Shown: positions 1 to 8,034, numbered from the stretch's first letter. The stretch is 64,000 bases of DNA from Corynebacterium aurimucosum ATCC 700975 (GCF_007672725.1 NZ_VDTC01000009.1:1-64000), one strand, 5' to 3'. A program made the numbers and translations. Notes: generated by a model not told the origin, from the letters alone.

Positions 1-36
1 ACCGGGAGGTTGTGGGAGAGTAAGAAACCGCCGACA
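1..36 (+). rRNA. rrf: 5S ribosomal RNA, 3' end only
   Basis: The first ~36 bases match the 3' end of actinobacterial 5S rRNA: a GGGAGGTTGTGGGAGAG helix strand followed by AAACCGCCGACAC. The rest of the gene, and presumably the 16S and 23S genes, lie left of the window. The strong terminator at 70-113 fits the end of an rRNA operon. The exact 3' end is uncertain by a few bases. Confidence 0.8.
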
Positions 37-69
37 CCAAACAACAACAAACAACTCAATACAGCAAAG

Positions 70-113
70 AGAGACCGTTAAAGCACCATCATTGCTTTAA
101 CGGTCTCTTTTTC
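70..113 (+). terminator. Rho-independent terminator of the rRNA operon
   Basis: A perfect 16-bp stem (70-85 against 93-108) with a 7-nt loop is followed directly by a T-run. It lies 34 bp after the 5S end. Confidence 0.9.
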
Positions 114-331
114 GTTTTGCCAGCACTACCGGCATGCGTTACCACGTCTGCACTTCCAGGTCTGAACAAATGGCTTTTTAGTGACCGAGTCATGAGGGCC
201 CTCCTCGGCACCACGTCTGTCGATGCTGGGGTGAAGTTGTTCTGTTCGTCTTCCTTGGCAGGGTCAGTTACAGTAGAGGCTGTGGTTATTGGTGTTGTTC
301 GCGCAGACTGTCAAAGTTGGGGGCGTTGCGT
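114..331. other. Intergenic stretch without a recognisable gene
   Basis: The only long reading frame here (117-335, plus) has an atypical composition, no ribosome binding site and no family features. I see no tRNA or clear regulatory element. It presumably holds the promoter of the interrupted gene that follows. Confidence 0.4.
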
Positions 332-1150
332 TTGACCGACAAGTTTGACCTGTAGGAACTTCCCTATGAGGGAAAGACCGTCTATGTCCTGCTTGCAGCA
401 CGGGGCAAAGTTTCTGCTCTGGCGGACTCAGAAAGTGCTGAAAGTCTTGCTACCTCGGATGAGATTCAGACGCGGGTTTCGCAGTGTCCTACACCCCGTG
501 GATTGATGGATAAGGTGCCGGCTGCATGTCTGATACGTGAGGGGCAGGTTGTCTCTCGGGTGAAAGATATTGAGCATTCTTTGGTCTTGAGGGAGAGGCC
601 GACCCCAGGGTGGGAAGAGGACGGTCTGAGCCACTTCTTTGCGGACAAGACTGTAAATGTCTTTGAGCCCGATAGTCGTTCAGCGCGGGTAAGACTCGGT
701 GATGACCTTAAGCGGATCGACTTTCTTCCGGTTGCCAACGAGTCAGCACGGAAGAGGCGCGTTGACTTAGCCACACATCCCCACCGCGCGGGCGCGTGGG
801 AACTCAGTAAGAAGTTCGCATTGGCGGCGCTGTCCTTTGTTCTTTTGCTTTTCGGGCCGGCGATTCGTGACCGACTAGAACCAGTGATTGAACCCGTGGC
901 TAAGCGCGTTTCGGACCTGCATAGCCGGGGTGAGTTTTACGGCATGGTGTTTGAGTTCTTCCAGATTGACCATGTGATTGATTTTGCGGCGTCTCTGTTC
1001 AGTCCGATTGGCGCTGTCGTCGTTCCGGTCGCTGGCTTGGTGGTGGCCTACGTTGCCGGGTGGAAGGGCGCGCGGGACACGGGCACCTGGTGGGAGGCGG
1101 CCGGGCGTCCGCTTGGAAATGAACGCGAGATCCCGGCCTTCGAAAGGTAG
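332..1150 (+). pseudogene. Hypothetical membrane protein, interrupted by an in-frame TAG
   Basis: Family not recognised. The frame reads as ordinary coding sequence from TTG at 332, but a TAG stands at 353-355 and the same frame then continues without a break to 1150. No ATG, GTG or TTG occurs in frame between 356 and TTG 503, so either a restart at 503 makes a 215-aa product or the gene is broken. In the 215-aa form there are two hydrophobic segments (about residues 110-127 and 160-190) separated by a soluble stretch, and the N-terminal part is charged. A CAG-to-TAG change at codon 8 would explain the break; that is inference. A sequencing error or a true start at 503 are the alternatives. 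Confidence 0.5.
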
Positions 1151-1185
1151 GTCGAAGGCCATTGACAATGGTTAAATGTTCCTAA

Positions 1186-2175
1186 TTACGGGCTCAATAA
1201 ATGGTGGGTTTCAAGCGGTAGTTGAGAGGAGAATTCTCGGGGTCTGGCTGTTAATGGATCAACAAAAGAAATGTGTGTCGCCGTCAGGTGCATGGGAATC
1301 CGCATGTCTTCGGCCTCTGCAGGGAAAATGACCGGGTATATGGGGTCACCAATAATAGGGATGCCCGCCTGAAGCATGTGTAGCCGGAGCTGATGAGTCT
1401 TGCCGGTCTGTGGCTTGAGAGTGTACTTCGCTATCTCGGGAAGTGAACCGTGGATGGCTTCGTACGGTGCCTTATCTACTGGTTCCACGCCGCCGACCTC
1501 GGTGATGGCGTTGACTTCGCCCTCGACGATGCGACCTTGCAATTCCCCTGGGGTCTTCTCCATACGGGAGCGCCAGACGGTGCCGGGGGAGACGTCGGCA
1601 AGCGGGGCGATGGCTTCGTAAGTCTTGGTGACGCGGCGCTCGGCGAAGAGCGTTTGGTAGGCGCCCCGAACGGTGCGGTCCTTGGTGAAGACGAGTATGC
1701 CCGAGGTAAGCCGGTCCAGGCGATGCGCGGGGGAAAGCTCGTTGTTGCCTGTCATTCGGCGAAGGCGAACGGTGGCAGTCTCCGTGATGTGGCGGGCGCG
1801 AGGCATCGTAGCCATGAAGGGCGGCTTGTCGACGACCAAGAGGTGCTCGTCTTCGTGCAGGATTGGGATGTCGTATGGGACGGGTGTTTCGGGAGCCGGC
1901 ATGCGGTAGAAGTACACCATCGCGTTGGTGGCGAGGGTGCTGTCGGGACTAAGCGGGGTGCCGTCTTGGGATACAACCTCGTTCGCTGTGAAGCGGGCTT
2001 GGAGGGCCGAGTCGTTGTCGTCGGGGTGGCGGTGACGTTGGGTCACGATGAGGTCGTGCACAAAGTCCCACGCGGTGATGGGGCCTTCGACAACGCGGGC
2101 GTGAGTGGGGTTTAGTCCATCGCGGATAGGAAGTGGTGTTGCGCCACGCCCTTTTTGCGATATTCTTTGCCCCAT
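1186..2175 (-). CDS. RluA-family 23S rRNA pseudouridine synthase
   Basis: A 329-aa enzyme predicted to isomerise uridine to pseudouridine in rRNA. The RluA signature HRLDRLTSG is at about residues 151-159, with D154 as the expected catalytic Asp. The upstream HLLVVDKPP motif (111-119) and the C-terminal KTHQLRLHM motif are also present. I chose the ATG at 2175 because a TANNNT hexamer (TAGAGT) lies 8 nt upstream, as for a leaderless mRNA. A start at 2238 would add 21 residues without a binding site and would cover the divergent gene. The ATG overlaps the ATG of the divergent 48-aa peptide in a shared CATG. Exact target base unknown. Confidence 0.9.
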   Translation of the reverse strand: MGQRISQKGRGATPLPIRDGLNPTHARVVEGPITAWDFVHDLIVTQRHRHPDDNDSALQARFTANEVVSQDGTPLSPDSTLATNAMVYFYRMPAPETPVPYDIPILHEDEHLLVVDKPPFMATMPRARHITETATVRLRRMTGNNELSPAHRLDRLTSGILVFTKDRTVRGAYQTLFAERRVTKTYEAIAPLADVSPGTVWRSRMEKTPGELQGRIVEGEVNAITEVGGVEPVDKAPYEAIHGSLPEIAKYTLKPQTGKTHQLRLHMLQAGIPIIGDPIYPVIFPAEAEDMRIPMHLTATHISFVDPLTARPREFSSQLPLETHHLLSP

Positions 2176-2189
2176 GGATTTCAACTCTA
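2161..2189. promoter_or_regulatory. Back-to-back leaderless promoters around a shared CATG
   Basis: Plus strand: TTGCGC at 2139, 16-bp spacer, TATTCT at 2161-2166, then 7 nt to ATG 2174. Minus strand: TAGAGT (2189-2184), then 8 nt to the ATG at 2175. Both predicted transcripts would begin at or next to the start codon, so neither has room for a Shine-Dalgarno sequence. Confidence 0.55.
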
Positions 2190-2320
2190 TTCTCGCGCCC
2201 GTCATCGATTTCTTCTCTAATGGTATCGGTGCCGTCATTCGTGATATTGCTGTGGCTGCCTACAACATTCTTTTCCCAGCGAATGCTGATGCCGCTACCG
2301 CCCCACAGGTCGGCCAGTAG
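2174..2320 (+). CDS. Leaderless 48-aa hydrophobic peptide
   Basis: Starts MDFNSILAPVIDFF and ends ATAPQVGQ. It has two hydrophobic or amphipathic stretches (about 4-20 and 21-35) and no signal peptide. Family not recognised. Corynebacterial outer-membrane pore peptides of the PorA/PorH type are also 45-57 aa, without signal peptides and amphipathic, so a similar role is conceivable, but no sequence match is claimed. A well-formed promoter with its -10 exactly 7 nt before the ATG supports real expression. The universal stress protein gene follows 40 bp downstream. Confidence 0.6.
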   Translation: MDFNSILAPVIDFFSNGIGAVIRDIAVAAYNILFPANADAATAPQVGQ

Positions 2321-2360
2321 GTATTAGACTGGAGGTGTAAGCACTTCGAAAGGAAAGGTC

Positions 2361-3257
2361 ATGGCAAAGGAAGACATTGTCGTCGTCGCCGTTGATGGTT
2401 CGGAAGCGTCGAAGAACGCCGTCCGCTGGGCTGCAAATACTGCGGTGAAGCGGGGTATCCCGCTACGTATCGCATCGAGTTACACGATGCCGCAGTTCCT
2501 CTACGCCGAAGGCATGGTCCCGCCGAAGGAGCTTTTTGATGACCTCCAGGCGGAGACCCTAGAGAAGATCGAGGAGGCCCGCGCCGAGGCTCACAAGATT
2601 GCCCCGGATCTGAAGATCGGCCACACCGTGGCTGAGGGCTCCCCTATCGACATGCTGCTGGAGATGTCCAAGGACGTCACCATGATTGTCATGGGCTCCC
2701 GCGGCATGGGCGGCCTGTCCGGCATGGTCATGGGCTCGGTATCTGCATCTGTGGTCTCCCACGCATCTTGCCCGGTGGTCGTGGTCCGTGAGGATAACCA
2801 CGTCACCGAATCCACGAAGTACGGTCCCGTTGTTATCGGTGTCGATGGTTCCGAGGTCTCCCAGAAGGCAACCGATTACGCCTTCAAGGAAGCAGATGCC
2901 CGCGGCGCTGAACTCATCGCCGTTCACACCTGGATGGACATGCAGGTTCAAGCTTCCCTGGCTGGGCTTTCAGCAGCCCAAGCGGAGTGGGCCGAGGTCG
3001 AGAAGGAGCAAGCAGAACTGCTGACCGAACGCCTCGCGGAGTTCCAGGAGAAGTACCCGGACGTGCAGGTTAAGAAGGTTATCGCCCGTGACCGCCCGGT
3101 CCGTGCACTCTCGGAGGCCTCCGAAGGTGCGCAGCTGCTCGTTGTGGGCTCCCACGGTCGCGGTGGCTTCAAGGGCATGCTCTTGGGCTCTACCTCCCGC
3201 GCACTGCTGCAGTCCGCGCCGTGCCCGATGATGGTGGTTCGACCAGACTCGGAGTAA
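2361..3257 (+). CDS. Tandem-domain universal stress protein (UspA family)
   Basis: 298 aa with two Usp domains (about 1-150 and 155-298). Each carries the nucleotide-binding GxxGxxG...S pattern near its end: GSRGMGGLSGMVMGS in the first and GSHGRGGFKGMLLGS in the second. Both copies look intact, so ATP binding is expected. Family members are cytosolic and tied to stress or growth arrest; no specific role can be read here. An AAGGAAAGGTC ribosome binding site precedes ATG 2361. Confidence 0.93.
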   Translation: MAKEDIVVVAVDGSEASKNAVRWAANTAVKRGIPLRIASSYTMPQFLYAEGMVPPKELFDDLQAETLEKIEEARAEAHKIAPDLKIGHTVAEGSPIDMLLEMSKDVTMIVMGSRGMGGLSGMVMGSVSASVVSHASCPVVVVREDNHVTESTKYGPVVIGVDGSEVSQKATDYAFKEADARGAELIAVHTWMDMQVQASLAGLSAAQAEWAEVEKEQAELLTERLAEFQEKYPDVQVKKVIARDRPVRALSEASEGAQLLVVGSHGRGGFKGMLLGSTSRALLQSAPCPMMVVRPDSE

Positions 3258-3397
3258 CCATCGCATAACCTCGCTATAACGATTCGGGCCCTTTTATTGG
3301 ATAAGTGGTGTGCCCGAGACGTTTTGGTGTTTTAACGCGTACGGTGGACGGGTACGTAGATAAACGCTATTTACTGTTATGAGAAGGAGTGAGTGAC

Positions 3398-3658
3398 ATG
3401 GGACTCGGTCTCGGTTTCTTTGGTTCGATTGTTGTTGGCATCATTGCCGGCTGGCTCGCTGAGAAGATTATGAAGCGCGACCAGGGGCTGTTTACCAACC
3501 TCATCGTTGGTGTTATCGGCGGCCTCATCGGTGGCGGATTGCTGGCGCTCTTCAACAAGAGCGTCGGCGATAGCTGGTTCCTGATGATCATTACGGCAAC
3601 GGTCGGTGCATGTATCTTGCTGTGGATCGTGGGAGCCATTACGGGCCGCAAGAAGTAA
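3398..3658 (+). CDS. GlsB/YeaQ/YmgE-family stress membrane protein
   Basis: 86 aa with three hydrophobic helices and the family's Gly-rich core (VGVIGGLIGGG). It starts MGLGLGFFGSIVVGIIAGWL and ends in basic GRKK. These small inner-membrane proteins are usually stress induced, with no known enzymatic role. I chose ATG 3398 rather than GTG 3389 because AGAAGGAG (3382-3389) sits 8 nt before it. The neighbours are a universal stress protein and a TetR regulator, which suggests a small stress cluster. Confidence 0.88.
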   Translation: MGLGLGFFGSIVVGIIAGWLAEKIMKRDQGLFTNLIVGVIGGLIGGGLLALFNKSVGDSWFLMIITATVGACILLWIVGAITGRKK

Positions 3659-3672
3659 AAATTCGCATACAT

Positions 3673-3705
3673 ACCGGTTTGTCTATATTGTATAGATGAA
3701 CCGGT
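3673..3705. promoter_or_regulatory. 33-bp imperfect palindrome, likely TetR operator
   Basis: Arms 3673-3687 and 3691-3705 match at 13 of 15 positions around a TTG centre. The outer blocks are ACCGGTT and AACCGGT, the inner blocks TCTATA and TATAGA. The inner TATAGAT could serve as the -10 of the tetR gene starting at 3727, so a repressor bound here would block its own transcription. The long symmetric size suits a TetR dimer pair. Confidence 0.7.
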
Positions 3706-3726
3706 TTTGTCATGTGAGGAGAAGAA

Positions 3727-4335
3727 ATGGCCGAAAAGAAGTCGCGTCGCAACCGCCCGAGCCCGCGGAGCCGACTACTTGAATCCGCCACGCGGCTCTT
3801 TACCACCGAGGGCATCCGCGTCATTGGCATTGACCGTATCCTGCGCGAGGCCGACGTGGCCAAAGCGTCGCTCTACTCCCTTTTCGGCTCCAAGGATGCC
3901 CTCGTTATCGCCTACGTCGAGGCCCTCGATGAGGAATACCGCGCTGATTGGCAGAGGCGCACCGAGGACGCGACCGATCCGGAGAGCAAGATCCTCGCCT
4001 TCTTCGACAAGGCCATCGAGGAACAACCCTCCATGGAGTTCCGGGGCTCGCACTTCCTCAACGCGGCCGGTGAATACCCGCGTCCAGAGACGGATGCCGA
4101 GCGGGGCATCGTGGCGGCATGCGTCGATCACCGCACATGGATGCATTCCACGATCACTGCCCTGCTCAACGCCAAGAATGGCTACCCCTCAGAGGAGCAG
4201 GCGAGCCAAATCCTCATTTTCCTCGATGGCGGGCTCGCCGGCGCCCGCCTGACCCGCGACGTCGCCCCGCTGGTAACCGCGAAGCAGCTGGCTATTCAGC
4301 TTCTCTCGGCGCCTCCTGCTGACTATTCGATTTAA
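3727..4335 (+). CDS. TetR-family transcriptional regulator
   Basis: 202 aa. The N-terminal helix-turn-helix (about 15-62: LLESATRLFTTEGIRVIGID then AKASLYSLFGSKDAL) is typical of the family; the rest is an unassigned ligand-binding domain. A palindrome 22 bp upstream is the probable operator, implying autoregulation. GTGAGGAGAAGA precedes ATG 3727. The last 44 bp overlap the 3' end of the convergent yidC-like gene. The ligand and other targets cannot be inferred. Confidence 0.9.
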   Translation: MAEKKSRRNRPSPRSRLLESATRLFTTEGIRVIGIDRILREADVAKASLYSLFGSKDALVIAYVEALDEEYRADWQRRTEDATDPESKILAFFDKAIEEQPSMEFRGSHFLNAAGEYPRPETDAERGIVAACVDHRTWMHSTITALLNAKNGYPSEEQASQILIFLDGGLAGARLTRDVAPLVTAKQLAIQLLSAPPADYSI

Positions 4336-5278
4336 CAATTTTGCGTGCCTCCGCCACGATGGCCGAGTGGCGTTTGCGGGCAGCAGCAACCTCCTCTTTG
4401 TGGGCAGGGTCTTCCTTAAGGCGCTGTTTAGCGGCTTTCTTCTCTTTCTTCTTTTCCTTAGCCCGCCACCGCCGGATGCTGTCGCGCCGCTGTTCGTGGA
4501 CGGCCTCCGGTAGGGGATAGCGACGGTGCAGGATCAATTCATATACCAAGGTCTGTAGCAGGGTAAAGAGGTAGGAGCAGCCCCAGTAGAAGATGATGGT
4601 CACGGGGATGGGGCCATGCCAAGCCACTTTCCACAGCATCCAGGGGATGAGAACCACCATGAGCGCCATGAACCACAGCAAGCGGCGCGGAATCTTCTGA
4701 TCGAAGACCGTGGTAAGAAAGCCACGGTAGAGCGTGATGAGCGTGTTGAGGGAGGTGAACACGAGTGCCGCCACGAGCATCGGTAGGACCAAGTCGTGAT
4801 GCTCGCGCGCGAAATCGGTGAGGGGGACGCCGAAGACGGTGGAGGTGCGGAAGGAGGAGACGTCGCCAAGCGTGAGCATCCCCACCGGTTCATTCGCGGA
4901 GCCTGACACCCGAAGAACCACCTGGTAGAGGCCAATGAAAGCCGGGATGATGAGGAAGGCGGGGAAACAACCCACCAGCGGGTTGTGCTGGAAGCGCTCC
5001 TTGAGCTCGCGTTGCTGGGTGAGGATGTCGACAGCCTCATCGACCGAATCGGCCTGCGTGAGGTGTTCATTGAGTTCGGTCATCTCCGGGCGCATGAGGG
5101 CGCCGATGCGGCCCTGTTTCACGGAGAGCCAATTCAGCGGAGCGATGATGCCGCGGACCGTGAGCACAAGGAAGACGATGGTGAGGATCCACGCCATCGA
5201 GCCGCTGAAAAGAGAACCAAAAAGCAAGTGCCACAGTTTCATGATTCCGGAGACCGGGTACATGAAGATATTGATCAT
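4292..5278 (-). CDS. Second YidC/Oxa1-type membrane insertase
   Basis: 328 aa. Begins MINIFMYPVSGIMKLWHLLF, an N-terminal helix followed by the YidC insertase core with helices near 1-45, 105-130, 160-190, 200-225 and 235-255. The last ~70 residues are a Lys/Glu-rich cytosolic tail (KEKKKEKKAAKQR), which in YidC proteins contacts ribosomes. It lies far from any rnpA-rpmH context, so it is probably an extra copy beside the housekeeping YidC, which is not in this window. The 3' end overlaps tetR by 44 bp, tail to tail. Confidence 0.85.
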   Translation of the reverse strand: MINIFMYPVSGIMKLWHLLFGSLFSGSMAWILTIVFLVLTVRGIIAPLNWLSVKQGRIGALMRPEMTELNEHLTQADSVDEAVDILTQQRELKERFQHNPLVGCFPAFLIIPAFIGLYQVVLRVSGSANEPVGMLTLGDVSSFRTSTVFGVPLTDFAREHHDLVLPMLVAALVFTSLNTLITLYRGFLTTVFDQKIPRRLLWFMALMVVLIPWMLWKVAWHGPIPVTIIFYWGCSYLFTLLQTLVYELILHRRYPLPEAVHEQRRDSIRRWRAKEKKKEKKAAKQRLKEDPAHKEEVAAARKRHSAIVAEARKIVKSNSQQEAPREAE

Positions 5279-5341
5279 CGCCTACTCCTCTTTCTGCAGG
5301 GTGATGGGGCTCTTACGTTACCGGGAGGCTAAGGTAATGGT

Positions 5342-6100
5342 ATGCCCCACCCCACCGCGCGCACTCGGCCGACCGTAGGGACCGTCATTGGTGAGCTTAT
5401 GCTGACGGCCGGCGTGCTTCTGCTGCTCTTTGCTTTTTATGAGTCCTATTGGACAAACATCGAGTCTGGTCACAAGCAGGACCAAGCCAACGAGACGCTG
5501 CAGGAAGAGTGGCACAACCCACGCGGAGCGGGCCATGCTCCGAAGCTCGGTGAGGCCTTTGCGCGCCTTTATATTCCGGCCTTCGGCTCGGACTTTGCGT
5601 TCGCGGTTCTCGAAGGCACCAATGAAGACGATTTGTTGCGCGGACCGGGGCACTATACCGACACGCAGATGCCCGGTGAGCCAGGCAATTTTGCCGTGGC
5701 CGGGCACCGTGTGGGCAAAGGCGCCCCCTTCAATGACCTGGGAAACCTGCAGACCTGTGATGCCATCGTCATCGAAACCGCGACGGACTGGATTACCTAC
5801 CGCGTGCTGCCTATCGAGGGGGCTGCGGGGGAGTGCTTCAGCCCAGAGCAGCAAGCCAAGTCGGAATACCAGGCTGTACAGGGGCGCCATATCACCCTGC
5901 CGGGTGATGTGAGCGTGCTCCAGCCTGTTCCCGGGATGGAAGGGGCTGAGCCCAGCGAATCCCTGCTCACCCTCACCACCTGCCATCCGCAGTTCTCCAA
6001 CGCAGAGCGCATGATTATCCACGCCATGGAGACTGACCGACAGGCTAAAGCCCCCGGAGCAGATGACAATGACCGCCCCGCCGTCTTGGAGGAGAACTAA
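5342..6100 (+). CDS. Class E-type sortase
   Basis: 252 aa. One N-terminal transmembrane helix (about 14-33), then a sortase domain. The catalytic triad is visible: H122 in VAGHRVGKG, C214 in TLTTC and R223 in NAERM. Class E enzymes in actinobacteria cleave LAXTG-type sorting signals and anchor proteins to peptidoglycan. No substrate with a sorting signal was recognised in this window. TAAGGT lies 6 nt before ATG 5342, so the message may be leaderless. Its TAA overlaps the ATG of the next small gene by one base. Confidence 0.9.
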   Translation: MPHPTARTRPTVGTVIGELMLTAGVLLLLFAFYESYWTNIESGHKQDQANETLQEEWHNPRGAGHAPKLGEAFARLYIPAFGSDFAFAVLEGTNEDDLLRGPGHYTDTQMPGEPGNFAVAGHRVGKGAPFNDLGNLQTCDAIVIETATDWITYRVLPIEGAAGECFSPEQQAKSEYQAVQGRHITLPGDVSVLQPVPGMEGAEPSESLLTLTTCHPQFSNAERMIIHAMETDRQAKAPGADDNDRPAVLEEN

Positions 6101-6252
6101 TGTATCGCGCACTCTGGAACCTGTTGCCCGGCCCCACCGCGGTCAAGGCGGTGTTGGCGCTGGCCCTCGCCGTGGGAGTTTTCTTCCTGCTCATGGAGGT
6201 GATTTTCCCCTGGGTAGCGGCGCAGATGCCCTATAATGACGTCGCCGTTTAG
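6100..6252 (+). CDS. 50-aa single-pass membrane protein coupled to the sortase
   Basis: Starts MYRALWNLLPGPTAVKAVLA and ends MPYNDVAV. There is one transmembrane helix (about 17-38) preceded by Arg/Lys, suggesting the N-terminus stays in the cytoplasm. The ATG overlaps the sortase stop (TAATG) and a GGAGGAG binding site lies just inside the sortase gene, so translation is probably coupled. Function unknown; a sortase partner is plausible. Confidence 0.75.
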   Translation: MYRALWNLLPGPTAVKAVLALALAVGVFFLLMEVIFPWVAAQMPYNDVAV

Positions 6253-6272
6253 CCCTTTACACGCTTAGGTCT

Positions 6273-6827
6273 TTACAGACCTAAGCGGTTGATTGCTTCC
6301 TGCGCTATGAGCTGGGGCTTGAGAGTCTGCAGCTGGTTTGACCACACCACCACGGCGTGGTTGTCCTTCTGGACGGCAAAGACCGAGTGATCCTCAAAGA
6401 CGCCGCGCCCACCGGACCAACCATCGAATTCGGCGAGCTCCGTATCTTCAACCGGTGCGGCCCAATCCACGACCGCGCGCGCCTCGTCGACGCTGGGCAT
6501 CTGCCGGACTAGGACTGTAGCCTGTGGTTCCTCGGGGTAGGACCAGAACACGCAGGCGGGGGTGCTAAAGCGCTTGTCGACGCCCCACCGGGTCATCCTC
6601 TGCCCATTCGTATCGGCCACCCACTGGGTGTCCAGATAGGGGCAGTCTTCCCAGTCGCTGACCTCGGCGGTAGCGTCCAGGGGCAGGCTATCGCCTGAGT
6701 TTGTGTCGGGCGCGGGGCTGGCGGCCTGGGTGGTGGGGGCGGGCTCGGCTGCATCCGAACACCCCACCGCGGCAAAACCTATGCCGATCAGGCAGGCGGC
6801 GAGTGGGGGAAGTAGGCTGTGGCGCAT
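6273..6827 (-). CDS. DUF2020-like lipoprotein
   Basis: 184 aa. A lipoprotein signal peptide (MRHSLLPPLAACLIGIGFAA) ends in the lipobox AVGC, then comes a Pro/Thr/Ala-rich linker and a C-terminal domain (about 60-184) containing CPYLDTQWV, CVFWSYP and QAINRLGL-like motifs of the corynebacterial DUF2020 family. Likely anchored on the outer face of the plasma membrane. ATG 6827 is the right start: the signal peptide begins there, TAATGT lies 7 nt upstream, and the codon overlaps the ATG of the divergent kinase. One copy of the dispersed 15-mer lies inside at 6570-6584. Confidence 0.85.
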   Translation of the reverse strand: MRHSLLPPLAACLIGIGFAAVGCSDAAEPAPTTQAASPAPDTNSGDSLPLDATAEVSDWEDCPYLDTQWVADTNGQRMTRWGVDKRFSTPACVFWSYPEEPQATVLVRQMPSVDEARAVVDWAAPVEDTELAEFDGWSGGRGVFEDHSVFAVQKDNHAVVVWSNQLQTLKPQLIAQEAINRLGL

Positions 6828-6840
6828 GACGTCCACATTA
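6813..6840. promoter_or_regulatory. Divergent leaderless promoters overlapping in CATG
   Basis: Plus strand: TAGGCT 6813-6818, 7 nt, ATG 6826. Minus strand: TAATGT (6840-6835), 7 nt, ATG 6827. Each -10 lies inside the other gene's first codons or upstream region, so the two polymerases would compete. Confidence 0.55.
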
Positions 6841-7998
6841 GACCAACGCTCGGTTGAATCGGATGCACTGCGCAACGGTATCCACGTTCTGACGGCGACG
6901 CTGCTGGTGGTGGCGATTTTTATGACGGTGCGCCTGCCGCTGTGGCAGGGCGTGCTCAACCTGCTGCTGTTGGTCTCCTTCGCGGTGGTGTACTTCGGGG
7001 GCTCGGCCTATATGGAGACCCTACCGCGCATCGCGCGCTATGGCTGGATGGTAATCCTCACGGTCTTGTGGTTAGCGGATATAGCGGTGGCGCCCGCGGC
7101 CATCTACCTCGTGTTCTCTCTGTACTTTGTCTACCTCTATGTGCTGGAGATGATCCCCGGCATTATCTGCGTGCTCGCTGCCACGGCGGTGACCATCCTG
7201 GTGCAGGTACCGGGCGGGCTCTCCTTCGGCGGCATCATGGGCCCAGCGGTATCGGCACTGGTGACGATCGCCATTACCTATGCCTTCCGAGCGCTGAGCC
7301 GCATGAACCAGGAGCTGGTGAAAACCCGGTCCCAGCTCGTGGAGTCAGAGCGCACGGCGGGCATGACCGCTGAACGCCAGCGCATCGCCCACGAAATCCA
7401 CGACACGCTGGCACAAGGTTTGTCCTCCATTCAGATGCTCCTGCATGCCGCTGACCGCGATCTCGCACAGGAGGATATCCCCAAGGCGCAGGAACGCATC
7501 GAACTGGCTCGGCGAACAGCGGCGGATAACCTCCACGAAGCGCGCGCCATGATTGCGGCGTTGCAGCCGGCGGCGTTGTCCGAAACCTCCTTGGGGGCGG
7601 CCATGACAAGGATGGCTGAGAATTTTGCGGCGACCGGTGGGCTCGACGTCTCAGTGGACGTAGAAGGCGATGCGCAACAGCTGCCCATGAAGGTGGAGGC
7701 CGCGTTGCTGCGGATTGCGCAGGGAGCGGTGGGGAACGTCGTCAAGCATGCCCACGCCACGAAGGCTCGGGTGACCGTGACGTATGCGCCGGACGAGGTG
7801 CGCGTGGACGTGGTGGATAACGGCCAGGGCTTTGATGTGGAGGCAGTGGAAAATAAACCGGCGGGGCTGGGCCACATTGGTCTATCCGCCATGCGCCGGC
7901 GCGCGGCGGAACTCGGCGGCGAGGTCGTGATTGAATCCACGCCGGGAAGTGGCACGGCGGTCTCAGTTAGTGTGCCCTTAAACAACGATGTAGATTAG
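6826..7998 (+). CDS. NarL-type sensor histidine kinase
   Basis: 390 aa. Five or six transmembrane helices (about 15-150) without a large extracellular loop, a short coiled coil, then a HisKA_3 domain with ERQRIAHEIHDTLAQGLSS (phosphorylated His about residue 192). The ATPase domain shows VVDNGQGF and GLGHIGLSAMRRRA. The small sensor region suggests sensing within the membrane, as in envelope-stress kinases. The response regulator follows after 36 bp. The stimulus is unknown. Confidence 0.92.
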   Translation: MTSTLDQRSVESDALRNGIHVLTATLLVVAIFMTVRLPLWQGVLNLLLLVSFAVVYFGGSAYMETLPRIARYGWMVILTVLWLADIAVAPAAIYLVFSLYFVYLYVLEMIPGIICVLAATAVTILVQVPGGLSFGGIMGPAVSALVTIAITYAFRALSRMNQELVKTRSQLVESERTAGMTAERQRIAHEIHDTLAQGLSSIQMLLHAADRDLAQEDIPKAQERIELARRTAADNLHEARAMIAALQPAALSETSLGAAMTRMAENFAATGGLDVSVDVEGDAQQLPMKVEAALLRIAQGAVGNVVKHAHATKARVTVTYAPDEVRVDVVDNGQGFDVEAVENKPAGLGHIGLSAMRRRAAELGGEVVIESTPGSGTAVSVSVPLNNDVD

Positions 7999-8034
7999 GA
8001 AATTGTCCACACCGTACCAATGAGGAGGAAGCCC

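Noticed and set aside
117..335. 72-aa plus-strand frame after the rRNA terminator
   Set aside because: No binding site, no -10, no family features, and it overlaps the likely upstream region of the next gene.
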